Assembly: GCF_004210375.1 (NCBI RefSeq) | Contig: NC_134825.1 | Coordinates: 4,154,001 to 4,218,000, forward strand | Source: Tachypleus tridentatus | Taxonomy: Eukaryota; Arthropoda; Merostomata; Xiphosura; Limulidae | Reading direction: 5' to 3' | Length of the DNA: 64,000 bases | Shown here: positions 24,301 to 38,279 of the stretch, piece by piece | Position numbering within the stretch: the stretch's first letter is position 1 | Layout: each line of letters begins with the position of its first letter | The notes under the pieces: generated by a model | The model's database searches: none | What the model saw: only the letters and a program-made list of their open reading frames with translations | What the model was told of the DNA's origin: nothing | Position numbers and translations under genes: made by a program

Positions 24301-25640
24301 AGATGTATAAAATACTTCTTAAGATTTATCAACTTTAATTTCTTTTTCAGTTACTTTCAAGCATCGTCAGAGTATTCTATTTTGGCCGTGAAAGTGGATT
24401 ATTTCTGGATACTCTTCCCCACCAAAATTATCGCCATGAAGTTACTGTTATGACAAATCACAGTTTGTTATCTCGTAAGCTATAGCCACATAATCCAAAA
24501 ACGCATTACTTCGCCACAGCCATGGTCTCCTATGCCTTCCTTGGAACATTTAGTTACCACTGACTATCATCCAAGCCTTCTATCCTTTTTTAACTTCTGT
24601 CCTGGTTTAGAGCAGTCCCCATCATTTACAATGCTAATGAAAACTTAAATCAGTCCCAAGTAATACGATATTTACCATACCCTCCCTCGTGTCTTTAGTA
24701 GCACCTTTGTCAAGCCGAATCTAAATTTTGTGTCCATTATATCGACTGCACTGATGTTTGGGACAAAAATAGTTTTCTTAATCATAACACGAAATTACTT
24801 TGCACTCAGTAGTAACGAAACAGATTCTATTTTCATAAACCAATCTTTAGTAAATATACTTCATTAAAAAAATAAGATTTTTTGTGTACAGAAACTTGTA
24901 CTCTTTACTAAAAGCATACCAAAGTATGTGAAGATGCACATTTTATATCAACAGTTATAGTAGAAATACTTAACGAGTGCAAATGTGTAGACGAACTCGG
25001 GTATATTATGACGAAACAATAGCGAAAGGGTTATTAATAATCTTGGCATCTACCTTACCCATATCCTAGTCTTATTTTTGGTTTTACCAATTACTTTGAA
25101 CATACTGAGAGTTGGGACCATATCAAATTCATTTAATACATACCAAACAATGACTAAACTATCTTTGAACAACAAACTGCTTCTCAGCATTTTCTTACAG
25201 TTTAGGTAATCGAACTTTATTGAAACAAATGTTGTTAACAAAGAAACATGAACCAAGACATCAGGGCTTCTAAATAGGATTTAAGGATCCAACTTCTATG
25301 TAACATTAAATTTCAGGAAGAACATTTTCATTAAGACCAAAATGTTGATGTAACTTACAGAACAAGGAAAGTTGAAAGTAAGTATTACAGTCATGTCATA
25401 GAAATGCCCCTTTACGTAACAATGAATGGGCTAATTGAAACAACAGCTTTGTACGTTAAAAAATGATATTGATGCAGAATACAAAAATAAACATTTTCAG
25501 AGACAACTTAAACTGATTCGGCAAATTCATGACATTGCACATACATACAGTTTTACTAATGGAAGAATATTACAGATGTTAATTTACAAAAGTATTTGAT
25601 TATACGGTATTTGAGATGAATGACGAGATGTCTAGTATTC
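24300..25640. other. Stretch without recognised genes
   Basis: 24300-24760 is somewhat GC-richer and may continue the retroelement relic to its left. 24760-25640 is AT-rich and shows nothing recognisable beyond a possible upstream part of the hAT relic. Confidence 0.45.
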
Positions 25641-26110
25641 AGTACGTGTTCCAAACATTCCTAAATACACCGACTCCAAATAAATAATCATTGAAAGGAT
25701 ATTACAACTCAGTTATTTAATCATTATTCTAATAAATCCCAATCCCTTCGGCATCAGTTGAAAGTAAAGTAAATACATCAACAGGCTCATCAGTTAAAAC
25801 AATAGCATTCAAGAAGGCAGCTTATTTCACACATAAGAATAATAGACGTAAGGTTTTCTCAGAGGTTGCTAAAGCCCATAGGATTTTATTAATAGTTGCA
25901 TCAAGTGTATCCAAAACCAAGCATAACTTTAGTAAACTGAAACCGGTAAAATCACACTCTAAAAACAACACGACCAGTGAAAAACGAGATGAACTCATGG
26001 TTTTAATCAGTGAATGTAATTTAACTGACGAAAATCCATAAGAAATATAGTCAGTGTTCTCCCTTCTGAACCTGAGGAGAATTAAGATTAATTGTTCATA
26101 GAACACAGCT
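25640..26110 (+). mobile_element. hAT-type transposase C-terminal relic
   Basis: On the plus strand around 25870-26040 one frame reads LLIVASSVSKTKHNFSKLKP and goes on to a SEKRDELMVLI-like segment. This follows the hAT dimerisation domain pattern (T-VASAERSFSKLKLIK, then an R-DRL--L-ML region). Only the C-terminal part is recognisable. It is interrupted by stops, and the N-terminal zinc finger and catalytic region are not seen. No terminal repeats were found. Confidence 0.6.
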
Positions 26111-26936
26111 AAATATAATAAATATTACGACCTATTTACACTGTGAGTAGGTATTAACTCATGATAGTTCTTAATAAAAATGAAACTGGTGGATGAAATA
26201 GTTTTGTGTTAAACGATCCTAAGATTATGTAGTTCTAGAAAAATATGACATTTAATTTGGTTTTTTCACTATTTATAATAAACATTCGTTATTTAATGTA
26301 TTTATGTATGCTCAGACTTTGAATAGTTTACATGCAAAGTGATTTTCATTTTATTATAGTCTTTACATTTCATTTGCATAATCTGTAGAACTTCCTAAAT
26401 GAATATCAAATGACTTTTGAAGTGAATATTTATATTTTATTTCCCATTTTCTCTATTATATCGTTAAGTCTATGTATTATTAACAAAGTACAAATGATTA
26501 AGTTTAAGAAATGAAAATATGTTTTAAATGTTACTATAATATTTTTAATCTCTTTTTTCCGCATACTTTATTTAAAATTTTCCTTTCCAGTCTTTATCCT
26601 TTATTCTTGTTGCAGGTATGATAACTTGTTCCTGCCAATGTAAACCGATGATGTTGTGTAGTTATTTTTGGGCAAAGGTCGTCCACAAATTCTTTCATTA
26701 ATGCTTGCACACGCGAAAGACGCCATGTTTCTTAAATATTTCTGCAAGTGAAATTACATCAAGTTAAATGTAGGCAATCATGAAATTTTCAAAAAAAGAA
26801 AAAACTAATTAATATAGAAATGCAATCTAACAGTTTAGCAAATTAATATATATAATGAAAAAACCCTAGTTAATCACTAAGTACACCTCAAGAGAGTTTA
26901 TGTCATTAACACTTACAGTATGTTTATCTATACACA
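26111..26936. other. AT-rich stretch, nothing recognised
   Basis: No exon, repeat family or RNA gene was recognised. Confidence 0.6.
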
Positions 26937-27090
26937 GGCCCGGCATGGCCGGGTGGGTTAAGGCGTTCGACTCGTAATCCAAGGGTCGCGGGTTTGAATC
27001 CCCGTCACACCAAACATACTCCCCCTTTCAGCTATGGGGGGAGCATTATAATGTGACGGTTAATCCACTATTCGTTGGTAAAATAGTAGC
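26937..27090 (+). mobile_element. SINE, 3'-truncated
   Basis: The head and first half of the body match the common SINE. The copy stops in the TTCGTTGGTAAAATAGTAGC block and passes directly into the tandem repeat that follows. Confidence 0.9.
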
Positions 27091-27370
27091 GTCAAATTTG
27101 GTGAAGATCCATCAACAGAGGTTGAAGTTGTCATAAAAAATGCAAAAATGCTCATTTGACAACAAAAGTTAAAATTTGTATCTTCTCCATGTACCCAATA
27201 AACCTCCATACCAAATTTGGCAAAGATATATATAGACGGGTGAAGTAGTGCTAAAAGAATACAAAAACACCCAATAAAAGTACAAAACTGAAAATCTGTT
27301 TGTACCCAATGCACAGACATAATGAACCTCCCTACCAATTTGTGTGAAAATCCATTCACACCTTGCAAAG
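27091..27370. repeat. Diverged ~120-bp tandem repeat, three copies
   Basis: Blocks like CAAATTTGGTGAAGATCCAT recur at about 27092, 27211 and 27332. The minus-strand ORF through them has the same internal periodicity (about 40 codons) and no family resemblance, so it is read as a by-product of the repeat. Confidence 0.6.
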
Positions 27371-28062
27371 TAGTTACATGGATATAAAACAGATAGTACT
27401 ATATTTTTTGTCAACAAATATAACTCAATAAAACATTTGCTCTAGAACAGTAACTTATTTTTATTTTAGGTAAAGTTTATGAGATATACAAGAATGCCCC
27501 TGTAACACGTGTATATTAAAATAATGTACACTGTGGATACAAGATTTACAAAAAGTTCAAGGCATTCTTCAAACAGATGCTAGGTAAACTATTAATTGTG
27601 TTCATTCATGCTTCACAGTGTTGTAGATTACATAGCTCTGAATATCTATCATAGAGAACTCTGAAACAGTTTTACAAAAAAGAAATTTACTTCTACATAA
27701 TTTCTTTGAAATAGCAACACAATATTCTGCCCCTTTCATTGGTTAATATTATTTTATAAATTTCCAGCAAAATATGATTCCACAAACACTAAATATCGTT
27801 TTTACATGTGCAGAGTTTATGCATTTCTTTTTGTAAATTCAGAAAAGCATTCAATATACTTTATCTTAAGTAAATGAAATACTCATAACAACTATAAACC
27901 AAATAGAAATTAATAATTTGCAGTTGTGATCAAAAACACATTACTTAAAGTAAAATGCATATAATACAGTGCTTCTTAGTGCAGTGCATTAAATGTATAA
28001 TACATTGTCATGCCTGCTGTACAAATAAATATATCAATAAACATAGATAAAAGAATTTCTGG
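27371..28062. other. Presumed 3' UTR / downstream region of GPATCH11
   Basis: AT-rich sequence just past the GPATCH11 stop on the minus strand. Poly(A) signals cannot be singled out because AATAAA-like words are common here. No other gene was seen. Confidence 0.4.
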
Positions 28063-28118
28063 TTACAGATGATCTTCACTTGTATCTCCTGGGCAGTTAT
28101 CTGACAAGTCTGTAAAAT
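28063..28118 (-). CDS. GPATCH11: GPATCH11, last coding exon
   Basis: The acceptor CAG lies at 28119-28121. The exon then encodes the tail DFTDLSDNCPGDTSEDHL and a TAA stop at 28063-28065. This matches the conserved NCPG...ADHD-type end of GPATCH11 (CCDC75). The split codon G|AT joins exactly to the exon at 37308-37389. The intron between them is 9.2 kb. Confidence 0.9.
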
Positions 28119-30604
28119 CTGCAATGAGAAAAGAAATTTAAGGGTGTTCAGCCCTTTCAAAATAATTCAGCTGTTATAATTTTGGTCTTATGAAACAAGG
28201 AATAAAAAGCAAGCACTGAAAACTTTTTTTTCTAAAAATTACATAAAATATATTGTAAATAGTTTCAATGTTTTTGACAAAACATTTTGTTGATATAAGA
28301 ACATATTGTGAATAACCTTTCTTAACCAAAGTAATATATGACAAGTTTTAGAGTTCACTCGTTCCTTCAGTAGAAAAGCTCATTGAAAGCACGTATTTGT
28401 AAATATTGTTTTCTGTGGTGTTCTCTTAACAGCATTCCAGATCTGTTATTAACTTTTATGTAAAATCGATCATACTGTTCCTTTACTTACAGATTTACAT
28501 CTTACCTACAAGTAGAGAGCCACTCTGGAAATAAAAACATTTCATTAAATAAACCAATATGAAACTAGGTATATGAAGTTACCATTAACATCTAATAAAT
28601 CTGTCCTTTGCAATATTCAAGACAAATGTGGTTACACATTTTATGCACAAAATCTGAAACCTGAGAATACAACCCAGTCTCAACAAAGAATCTGATGAAG
28701 ATGACCCAAGAAGTTCATTGTTCACAGAAAATAATAAAGAACAGGTTACATGTGTTTAAAAAAGCTCACATTTGATGAGTGGCTTGTCCACAAAACAGTG
28801 GTGATACATTCAAGGAATTATTTTATGAGTTGAACTGAGCACAAGCTTTACCTTGTATGAAAAACACTGTCTTGTGTAGTAAGGTGGTTACTGATATAGG
28901 CAAATATAAGGTTCTGCTCTAGAACTCCAATGTATTAAGCAACAGTAACTTGGCCTACACATACTGAGCTGTCACTGTCATAATATTTAAATAACACCTT
29001 ATGCCCTAACTGAGAGAATTCTGTTGTCATAAGTTGCAGATGATTCAACAAAAGTTTCTAGAAAAATATTCACTAATCCTAGGCGTGTCCTTTGTCCACT
29101 GTCATAAAACTATAGAAATTAGGACTCAGAGAAAAAAATTACATTGTCCAAAAATAAAGGAGTGTGTGATAACATCTGTTATGTCTTCTGCTGTCAATGT
29201 ACAATACTGTCTGAAGTGAAGAGTAGCTTCTGTCCAGTTGCCCTGTCATTGTAACCCATGCTAAAAAAGTAACTTTTGATGGTACTGAGGCATGTTTATA
29301 CCTGGTACTGCAACACTAGTGGCCATCTGAGCTCCACTACTTTCCATGCTTATTTTCACAGCATTAAGAGTTCATTCTGTTAGTTGTGGCTGCCCAGAAA
29401 TTCTTGCTTTCTGACATGACTGGAATGTGATCTTATTCACAGTAGCTAGCATTATAACAACTGACTTAATGATCTTTTGTTAAAATGGACAATATTTAGT
29501 TATCTGACATTATGAAAATATGGTTAATTCCCAAAATATTTTCACTCATGACATGGCTCTTTCTAATGTTAGGGACATGTATATACCTAGTGCATGGGAT
29601 ATTTACACCCATAAGTATTAATTTCAAGGACCAAAGTTTTCTAATTCAAATATATCAGTTTGGTGTTGCATTAAAGACTATTTTGTTCTTTTAGGATTGA
29701 ATAAATTTCTTCCTCAACTTAATAACTTGTTTTTGGTTGTTACAAAATTCAATGTAAAGAAAGCATCAAACAAAATTGGGTTAAATCACTCATTTTATCT
29801 GTAAAATAACAGTGGTTAGTGTGATTATTTGAAGCATTACTATGTTTTTGTTTTCATGATTTTGGGTCATATATTTTTTGAGAGACCTATATACACAAGA
29901 TCATGGATCTAAAACTATTTGGTGTATAAATATTTTCAAAAAGGTGTTAAATACCAAATACTCCAATTACAATTCTCGGGTAAATAATTATATAAACTGT
30001 AAATAAGTGCATAAGTCTCTACTAACTTAAATGCTACTTGAAATATATTTCTGCTTTCATTCTTGATACGTGTTTCTAGACTACATTTTATTATGGCACC
30101 ACAATTAAAATGATTCAATACTACAGTAAATTACAACCTACTTGCCACAAAGTAAAAGTACATGGAGATCATAACCATGCAAAGAAATATGCAAGATTAA
30201 CAGATTTTTGTTTATTAAATAATTAAACTCTGTTACACTAAAAATCTGAATCATTTCCCATGACAGTGTGGACTAATGATTAATTCTTAGAAGAAAAAAT
30301 ATTGCAATTCTAAGGTTGGATAACTGTTCATGTGAAGAAGCATAATATACTTTAGTAAGAAAAACTGAAGTTTTAACACTTTGCAAAATTTATATCATGT
30401 TTGAGTTATATTCTTTTAACTAAATCATGAAAGTTTGATAACAAAAGTACATTTTTCATGAATACATCTAGCATTTACATTTTTTTTTTTTAAAGTGAGG
30501 AAAGGTGGTTGATGGACTTTAGCTTCATAGCACCCAGCATACACTATTCTACATAGACATAGGAAGGATGATGAGTGAGTTGATAAAGCTCAAGTTCTCA
30601 GCTG

Positions 30605-30755
30605 GTCATCTTATAACCAACTTGTACACTGTATAAGATACACATTTACATAACAGGTCATCTTATGAACAGTGATGACGAGAAACCCACTTGTAGAGAA
30701 AAAAACATCTTATAACCAACATATACACTGTATGAGATACATTTTTATATAACAC
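30605..30755. repeat. ~100-bp direct duplication enclosing a family-B end fragment
   Basis: CATCTTATAACCAAC followed by ACACTGTAT recurs at about 30608 and 30708. Between the two lies GTGATGACGAGAAACCCACT (from about 30676), the terminal motif of the hammerhead element family B on the minus strand. It is probably a mutated insertion plus local duplication. Confidence 0.55.
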
Positions 30756-33700
30756 CATAGATCACTGCAACTTAAACAAAACCAAAATGTTAATGTGGAT
30801 GTACTGTTTCAAATCTGTTTTTGCAACATAAGAATGTAAGGTCAGCATACACATTTTACATGTAAATAACTTGCATGTTATAAAGAAACTCAAAAGCATG
30901 CAAATACCTACACATGAATGTAATCAGTTAATTACTGGGCTCTATTAGTTTAGACCTTCAGAGAGAGCTTGTTTGATTCCCACATAGCCATACTTATATT
31001 TAATAAATTTCTTAAAATAATATACATAAACACCATGATAACTTCCACAATTAAACTATCTAAGGTCTTCTTGGGTCACGTTGTCAATCATTGACTTAAT
31101 ATGACCAAATATGTCTTCATATCACTATTTACAATTCAACAGTTCTTGGAAGTACTTTGTGTTTATAAACTAAAACAAAGATATTCTTTTAGTTAGTTCA
31201 ACTACAGCACATTGTTTAATTTTACACAATTATATTTCATAAATTTACAAACATTATTTTTTTACAATTTTAAATGGTACAGAAAGGGTTTTTTTCCGAA
31301 CTAATTTTTGTAAATTGTTTGGGAAACCTTGATTACATTAGTCAAACTAATTTTGTAAGAGACAACACAGATAATGAAATTTTATATCAATTTCAAGTGA
31401 ATAGAATCTGTAAATCAAACAGGCATCATAAAGGCAATACTATTTTGATACAAAGTGTATTGCTTCAAGTTTCAAAAGTAACAACTTAAAAACAAAATCT
31501 TAGGGACAGGAAATCACCTTGCAAAGTCTAGTGATTATACATGTTATTACTCCACAGGTACAAAAATCAAGCAATTAAATTTGTTTTCTTGTCCAGTAAC
31601 ATGAACTTGGAAGTTTTGTTCCAACAATTACAAGAATTCCCTTGAACCAAAAAATGTATAATGTAACATTAATTTAGTTAGAAGATGGTACCTAACACAT
31701 TACCAAACAGTGTGAAGAAAAAGATAAGACAGAAGTATGTATTGAAAAGCCACCTTTGTACCTCCAGGAGAAAAAGGTTAAGTTAAACTAAAAAACAAAT
31801 GCATGATATGAAATTAAATAGAATTTATCAATGTTATTTGGTAATTAAAGAATTTTTTATTGTTTTGTAGATGGTATTAAATGTTACTTTATGTTTAGTA
31901 TTAAATTACCATGATGCCTACTTAAAACAGCAAGGAGGAAATTGAGAATATATAACTACAGCATATAAAAATTATCATGAAGATAAAATAAACAGGTTAT
32001 TTAGCATAGCTTTAAAGAAACATTTTAGACAAAATATTCATGCATTGTGTAAGAATACAGGTGATTTCCATACAATGAGTTATTACAACTGAATGAAATT
32101 TATCGTATCATTCTAAAAAAAATACTTGGTGAAAGCAAATAAGTCAATATTTTAGCATTTTGAATTTACATTAAACAGAACATTGCACTTTGTTTTTATG
32201 CTGCTATAAGATTATTAATATATGGCAACGAATACTGTTCAAAATGTCATATATTACTCTCAACAGTTTAGCCTAATTTTTGTTTTGTGTTTGATCTCAG
32301 TTTCTATGAAAACTGACATATTTTAATAACAATCATATCACAACTTTAACAAAGCTAACTTACAATTCATCAACATCTTTTATTTTCACATACTACCCTA
32401 TATAACATTTGGTGAAAGTTTGGGATATTGTCTTACTAGAGGAAGAATAATCCCTGCATGAAATGATGATAGGTTAGAATTGACCTTCATCTGTAAGTAA
32501 TATGGGTGTCATCAATTTTGTATCGATTTCCAACACTACTGGATGATACATAGCCCACTGTTATAACTATTGTATGTTGATTATAATCAGAATTCCTTCT
32601 ATGATGCATGAACAAACAACAACCAGTCAAATGATGCACAATTAGTAATTCCAGCCATGCACATCCTCAGTAATAGTGAAAAATCTCAATAACCCTGGCA
32701 GTTGATAGGCTTAAAACTTAAATAACCAGCTGATAGTGCACATCCACACATTACTCTGATGCTGGTGTACATTAAAAGAAATCATTCTGCAGATGAATTG
32801 AAAAATTACAGGGAACATTGTCAATAAAAAATGTTTTCCTCTGTATCACTGAAAAAACTATTGTTTATATACAAAAACAAGTTAACTTCAATATTTTGTT
32901 TTCATATTCTACTTACTTTATACATTGTGGTTTGAAATCAGATAGATGCAATGAACAGCAGTTCAGATTTAACTTCTGTCTTCCTCAACTTACAACATAA
33001 TAAGCATTTTGTTTAATATCAGAACTCATCAGCTGGAATGGATGAGACACAAGAGATTCTATGTAATGCTATTAATTCATGTAGTACACAAGTTACCATT
33101 TAAATACTGAAAGCTGGCAATGTATTAGGAAGCATAACTGTCCTGAGGTGTTGGTTATTTTCATGCAAAAGGAGGAAACAATCAATAATAATTGCATTTT
33201 ATACACACGTTATTCATTAATTTAATAATGACTTCCAATACTGTATAAATCAAACACCAATTAAAAAGCTAAAATCCTTTTTATACAGTTTTGTTTCAAG
33301 TACACAGCAATTACTTTATTACACAAAGCATAACAGTACCAGCCCAATCTTTATATTAAATGTTTATTGTCAGGAACATAGAGATTTTGAAGAACATTCA
33401 CAGGTAAATAATACAGAAATAGAGGAAAATAATTGTTTCTAATAGTGATATAAAATAAGGTGTTGTGAGCCAACCTTCATAAAATATCATTGAGGTCGTT
33501 CAAGGTCCAAAATGTCTATTACAAAGATGTAAACAATAACAAATGTAACATTCTGAACCACATATTACCCAAACTGTACTTCAAGATCAACAGTCACAGG
33601 CATAAGTCCAGCTTTCCACACACACAGTTGTACTACACATTGGTCTGAAGTACAAGGTCAGATTTCTGGGTAATCAGTCCACTGCACCTTCAAAGGATTC

Positions 33701-34807
33701 AGAGAGATTAAAAGGTACTGAAGAAAAGCTCCCTACTTGAGGTAGCACACTTCTGATATTGTTCCCCAGTCATCTAAAGAATAGTTAATATAGTCCACAC
33801 CATATTACCAGAATTTCCAAGCTGCTCTAACATGGTATATTGAATGGTTTCTGGGTGTCATCCTTCACATATGATGGAAATAAATGTCAGTAGCTATGTG
33901 ATACAGGTTCATATACTCATAATTGATGTACAAACAGATTAAAACTAAATTTCACAACCTCCAACAGTTACATTTAAAATTTAATTAAACTTTAGTATCA
34001 ATGTATATGAATAAACTTGGCATCAAAACATAGTTAAACATCAAGTCTTAAGATTTTACTTTTATAAGAAAACATTTAAAACAACTCTTAATATCCCCTA
34101 GTATGAGAATTACAATATTTTTTTTCTAGGTCTTTCCTCTTCTCTCATTTATTTACAACCCTTCTCTGAAGTACAGAATTCAATCTAAATTAATCACTGT
34201 GATGTAAATATTACTCAGGGAAAGTCACATTTTTATTGTTTTAATCTTATTTGCTAATGGAACCAAGCTAGAAAATCTAACCCTCTTCCCATGCTCACCT
34301 GTTATATCCTCACAAACTTCCAACAGTTCTCTCATTTTTTTATACTATATCAGTTATAACCAACAGAGAAGCCACGTTTTAATCCCTGCAATGATGTATA
34401 ATGCTACATTTGTATCAGTACAGAATTCTGTGAACTGTCTTCAATTTGAAAGTATCTCATCATATTCAGGTTGAGCAGTTAAAGGAACTGATTTAAGCCT
34501 CTCTTGTATTAGTTAGAAAAACCAGTTAAATAAAAATAATTACAGGACACTGTTTGCATTGTATGCTATTATTCTATCTTCGGTGCATTATGTAAATAAA
34601 CAAAATAATAATTTAGTTACCATCAATATAAAAAGTAGGTATTAACTTTCACCAGCAACCAAAAACAAAAGAAATGAGGTAAAAGATATTGTATTCATTA
34701 TAAAAGGTATTATATTAATTGTAAAAGGCATTATATTCATTGTTTTCCATAAATATTTTTCATTTATGTGTTACAAAAGTAAATCAAATGAAAAAATTAG
34801 AAATTTA

Positions 34808-34900
34808 TATGCAAAAACGGCTTGTTTGGGCTGAGAAAACACTTTACATAGAAGAGCGAACAACGTTTCGACCTTCTTCGGTCATCGTCAGGTTCACAAT
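34808..34900 (-). mobile_element. Penelope-like terminal-repeat relic (family A), short
   Basis: It shares the ATATGCAAAAACGGCT block and the following ~50 bp with 7008-7101, and stops just past the ribozyme motif. No coding part remains. Confidence 0.7.
34856..34897 (-). ncRNA. Hammerhead-ribozyme motif
   Basis: All core elements are intact and identical to the 7060-7101 motif: GTGAAC, CTGACGA, stem II with GAAGAA loop, GAAA, ACGT, T, GTTCGC. It lies antisense to nothing known but on the same strand as the GPATCH11 intron, so it would be transcribed as part of that pre-mRNA. Confidence 0.75.
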
Positions 34901-37236
34901 TAAAACTTTAGTTTAGACAAGTTTATATCAGTTAAGATTATGAAAACAAAAATCTTCATGAGGTATACTCATGAGTAATTTGTACATTAAATCATTCAAT
35001 AAGGTAACATAAGCTTCATGTTTACCAAGCTATGGGATTGTGTGGCGGGATTATTAGTTATATATAATTCAAAAGTAAAAATTATAATAAAATTAAATAT
35101 AGATGAAAGTAGCTGTGACAAGCTTTTAATTTATTTGAGATGAAGAACTGTAGTTTCCTGTTACAAACAGTAACCATTTTAGAAAGATAAAAAGGTAATT
35201 TATGTTTTTTTTTCATGGTAGTTACAGGGTTGGTCAAATTGATCAAATCTGTGTAGTTAGGGTGAAGAAAATGATATAAAATATACAGTATTAATGAAAA
35301 ACAATGTTTGAGAACTATTTAGGATGTTTTAGAGGTTATGCAAAAGATATTTGAATATTTTCAAATGAAATGTATTTCTAATCTGAACACAAAATCACTT
35401 TAAAGTCAGAGCAGTCAATACTGTGATTCCATATATTCACCGAGAAATCTTGAATAAAATTGCTTAAATAAAAAATATTATTTTTTAAAAACAAAAGACT
35501 TGCCGAAAGCTTGCCAAATTTTGTGAAGATAGACACATGAAATACATTAACTCTTTCACAACAAGCTTGCTCCCAAAGACTGACCTCATAATCATTTTGA
35601 ACTTATGATTATAATAAGTCAAATATATAAAGTCTAATACAGTATGTGTTTCTCCATGAAATTTTGTTGATCATCAGCAAACATTACAAGATTTTCATAT
35701 GCAAAATATAAGATTTTTAAGCAATGCTTTTCTCATGCACTTTTTATTCTAATGTTGACTATCCAACATGCAGAGCCATTTTGATTTTAAGATTAAAAAA
35801 CTTTAATGCATGAGAAAATGTTCATATTTCACAAGTCTTTGTAATCATCAAGTAATTATCAAATTTTTTAGAAAAAACTTTATATTTTATTGTCACTATT
35901 GTATCTCTGTACAGATGATAACCAACATGAAAAGTTTGGAAATATATATAAATTATGTTTCTTCATTCTAGAATGACTACATTCTAGGATGAAAACATAA
36001 ATGTTTATTCTAAATAGCTTAAATCTTAATGTTATACATCTAACAGATTTATTATTTTCATGTTATTGACCTTCAACTGTGCCTAACTATTAAAACAGAA
36101 GTTGCAATGATACACCACACATACACTCATGTTATCATATCCAAGAGATTAAAACTGGTCATTATATATTGACCTGTCTTTGGTGTCTTCTCCAGTATTT
36201 TGTAAAATATAGTTGTATTTCAATTATAATACATTACACACACATCATTACAAACAAGTTCTTAAATTTCAGTAAATAAAGAAGTATAGAAAACAATTAT
36301 CTTTTCTAGTTACAAACTGTGTACTTGTTTGCTGCTTGCTGTAAGTTGCTAAGCCTCATCAACTTTCAAACATAGAGGATGTAAAATAAAATATTTTTAG
36401 GTTTTATATATACATTTTGAAATAACAAAAATCATAAATTATTATACCAATACCATATAGTTCCACTACAATTTATCAAGCTTAGTAATTAAGCTATATT
36501 TCGGTCTTAAAAAAATATGAATTTTCAAGCTCACCAATGTCTTATCTTACTACTTGAAAACTAACATAAAAAGAAAGTTTGCCAAGCAAATACTTTCCAA
36601 AGGCTGAGAAAACCATTTATGGGACATTCTCAGCTTTTGATTGGTTATGTGCATGTTCATGGATGAAACAGGTGTAGATATGCAAGCATTTAAAAAAAAA
36701 AAGTGAATTGATTCAATAAATATATGAACATCTCAGAAAATAGAAAAGATATATTTGAGTTTGTAATTATTGATAATTTGAATATCTAATTCATAAGTAG
36801 CTATAGACTTTGCATCTGAACATATCAAAAATCTAATTTCAACCAATGCTGCATTTAACTTTTCATGTAACATGCAGAAATTGATATTTAGGGTGTTTTT
36901 TTTAGTATTTATTTTTAAATTAAGAACCTAACTAATGTACAATACTAAATTTAAATTAAATGAACAATTTGATGCCAAACTTATTTACATACAGTCCCAA
37001 AATAGTTTAATAACATTTTGTATACACGTCTATAAACACAATGGCATGGCCTGTGACCATAAGAAGATACGTCAGTAGGATTAAAAGTTATAGTATGGAA
37101 ACTATGATAGTAACTTTATGATCAGGTTACTAATACTGACCAACCATGTGGAGAAAATTAATAAACATATTGATGGATGCAATTTTGAATTATCTTGATG
37201 ACATTATAACACCTCATTTGAAACCAATAACAATCA

Positions 37237-37389
<153 letters not shown>

Positions 37390-37632
37390 CTATAGTAAAG
37401 AAAACCATTATCAATTTCTTTACATGCTAATTTAAGAAAATAACACTTTTAACCAGAAAAGAAAAAGTTTATACATTTCTATGCTAATATATTTTGCCAG
37501 CAAGTTTTTCTGATAATACTCATTTTAAGATAATAATTTTATCTGTGGAATTATTTGAAACACAAATGAACAACCTCTTACTGATTAATAGTTTTTCACC
37601 TTACTGGAACCAAACACTACTCTAATACTCAC

Positions 37633-37749
37633 ATCTAATTCCTCTTCTTCTTCCTTTTCAGCATTATCATCATCATCAGATTCATTCAAGTTGGCATCAG
37701 TCATTTCACTCTGTGGCCAGAACCACGGTTCATGTGGTACCTCAATATC
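37633..37749 (-). CDS. GPATCH11: GPATCH11, acidic-linker exon
   Basis: The 117-nt exon (39 codons) lies between TTTCAG and GAT|GTGAGT. It encodes DIEVPHEPWFWP, followed by an acidic stretch with DDDD and a run of five Glu. The family has a VP.E.W.W segment followed by a Glu/Asp-rich linker at this place. Open and in phase with the next exon. Confidence 0.9.
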
Positions 37750-38279
37750 CTGAAATTCAGTGATGATTATAACTGTTTCTAAAAATTTCTGAGCAGAAAA
37801 GAATAAGCTATATACTCTAAGTTCTTTTTGTTGTCTTTTGGTGTTTTAAGAATTAACTTGTTTATTCAAACTTGGATCCATTAGTTTAAATTCATCTTAT
37901 AGATATTAGCAGGTTATAATATAAATCAGGCTATATTACAGCAAATACATAAATACAATTTATTATTAAAATTAAGTATATTGTTAGTTCTAATAAATTA
38001 TGTTCTATTACTATGTTCTATATAGTTAAAGATAAGCTTTACTACTTCAGTGTGCAGACAAACTATTCAGAAAAAAACTGGTTCTTACACATTAGGCTTA
38101 ACAGTAACAGTAAATAATAGGCTACTGGTATTTGGTATCAACTATTTATGTTCTGGTTATAAGTTTTGATACAATGTTTATGACTAGTATAAGAGTCAAG
38201 CATTCACAATTTGGGGGATTTATTTGGGAACCGAGGACTTGCATGCACTTTTAAGAAAGCTAATAATGAAGATGTGCAA

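Noticed and set aside
25822-26106. Minus-strand ORF of 94 codons
   Set aside because: The plus strand shows hAT transposase motifs at the same place; the minus-strand ORF is their shadow.
28501-28530. Possible 19-nt micro-exon of GPATCH11 on the minus strand
   Set aside because: TTTCCAG and GTAAG flank it, but the neighbouring exons already join in phase and the family has no extra residues there.
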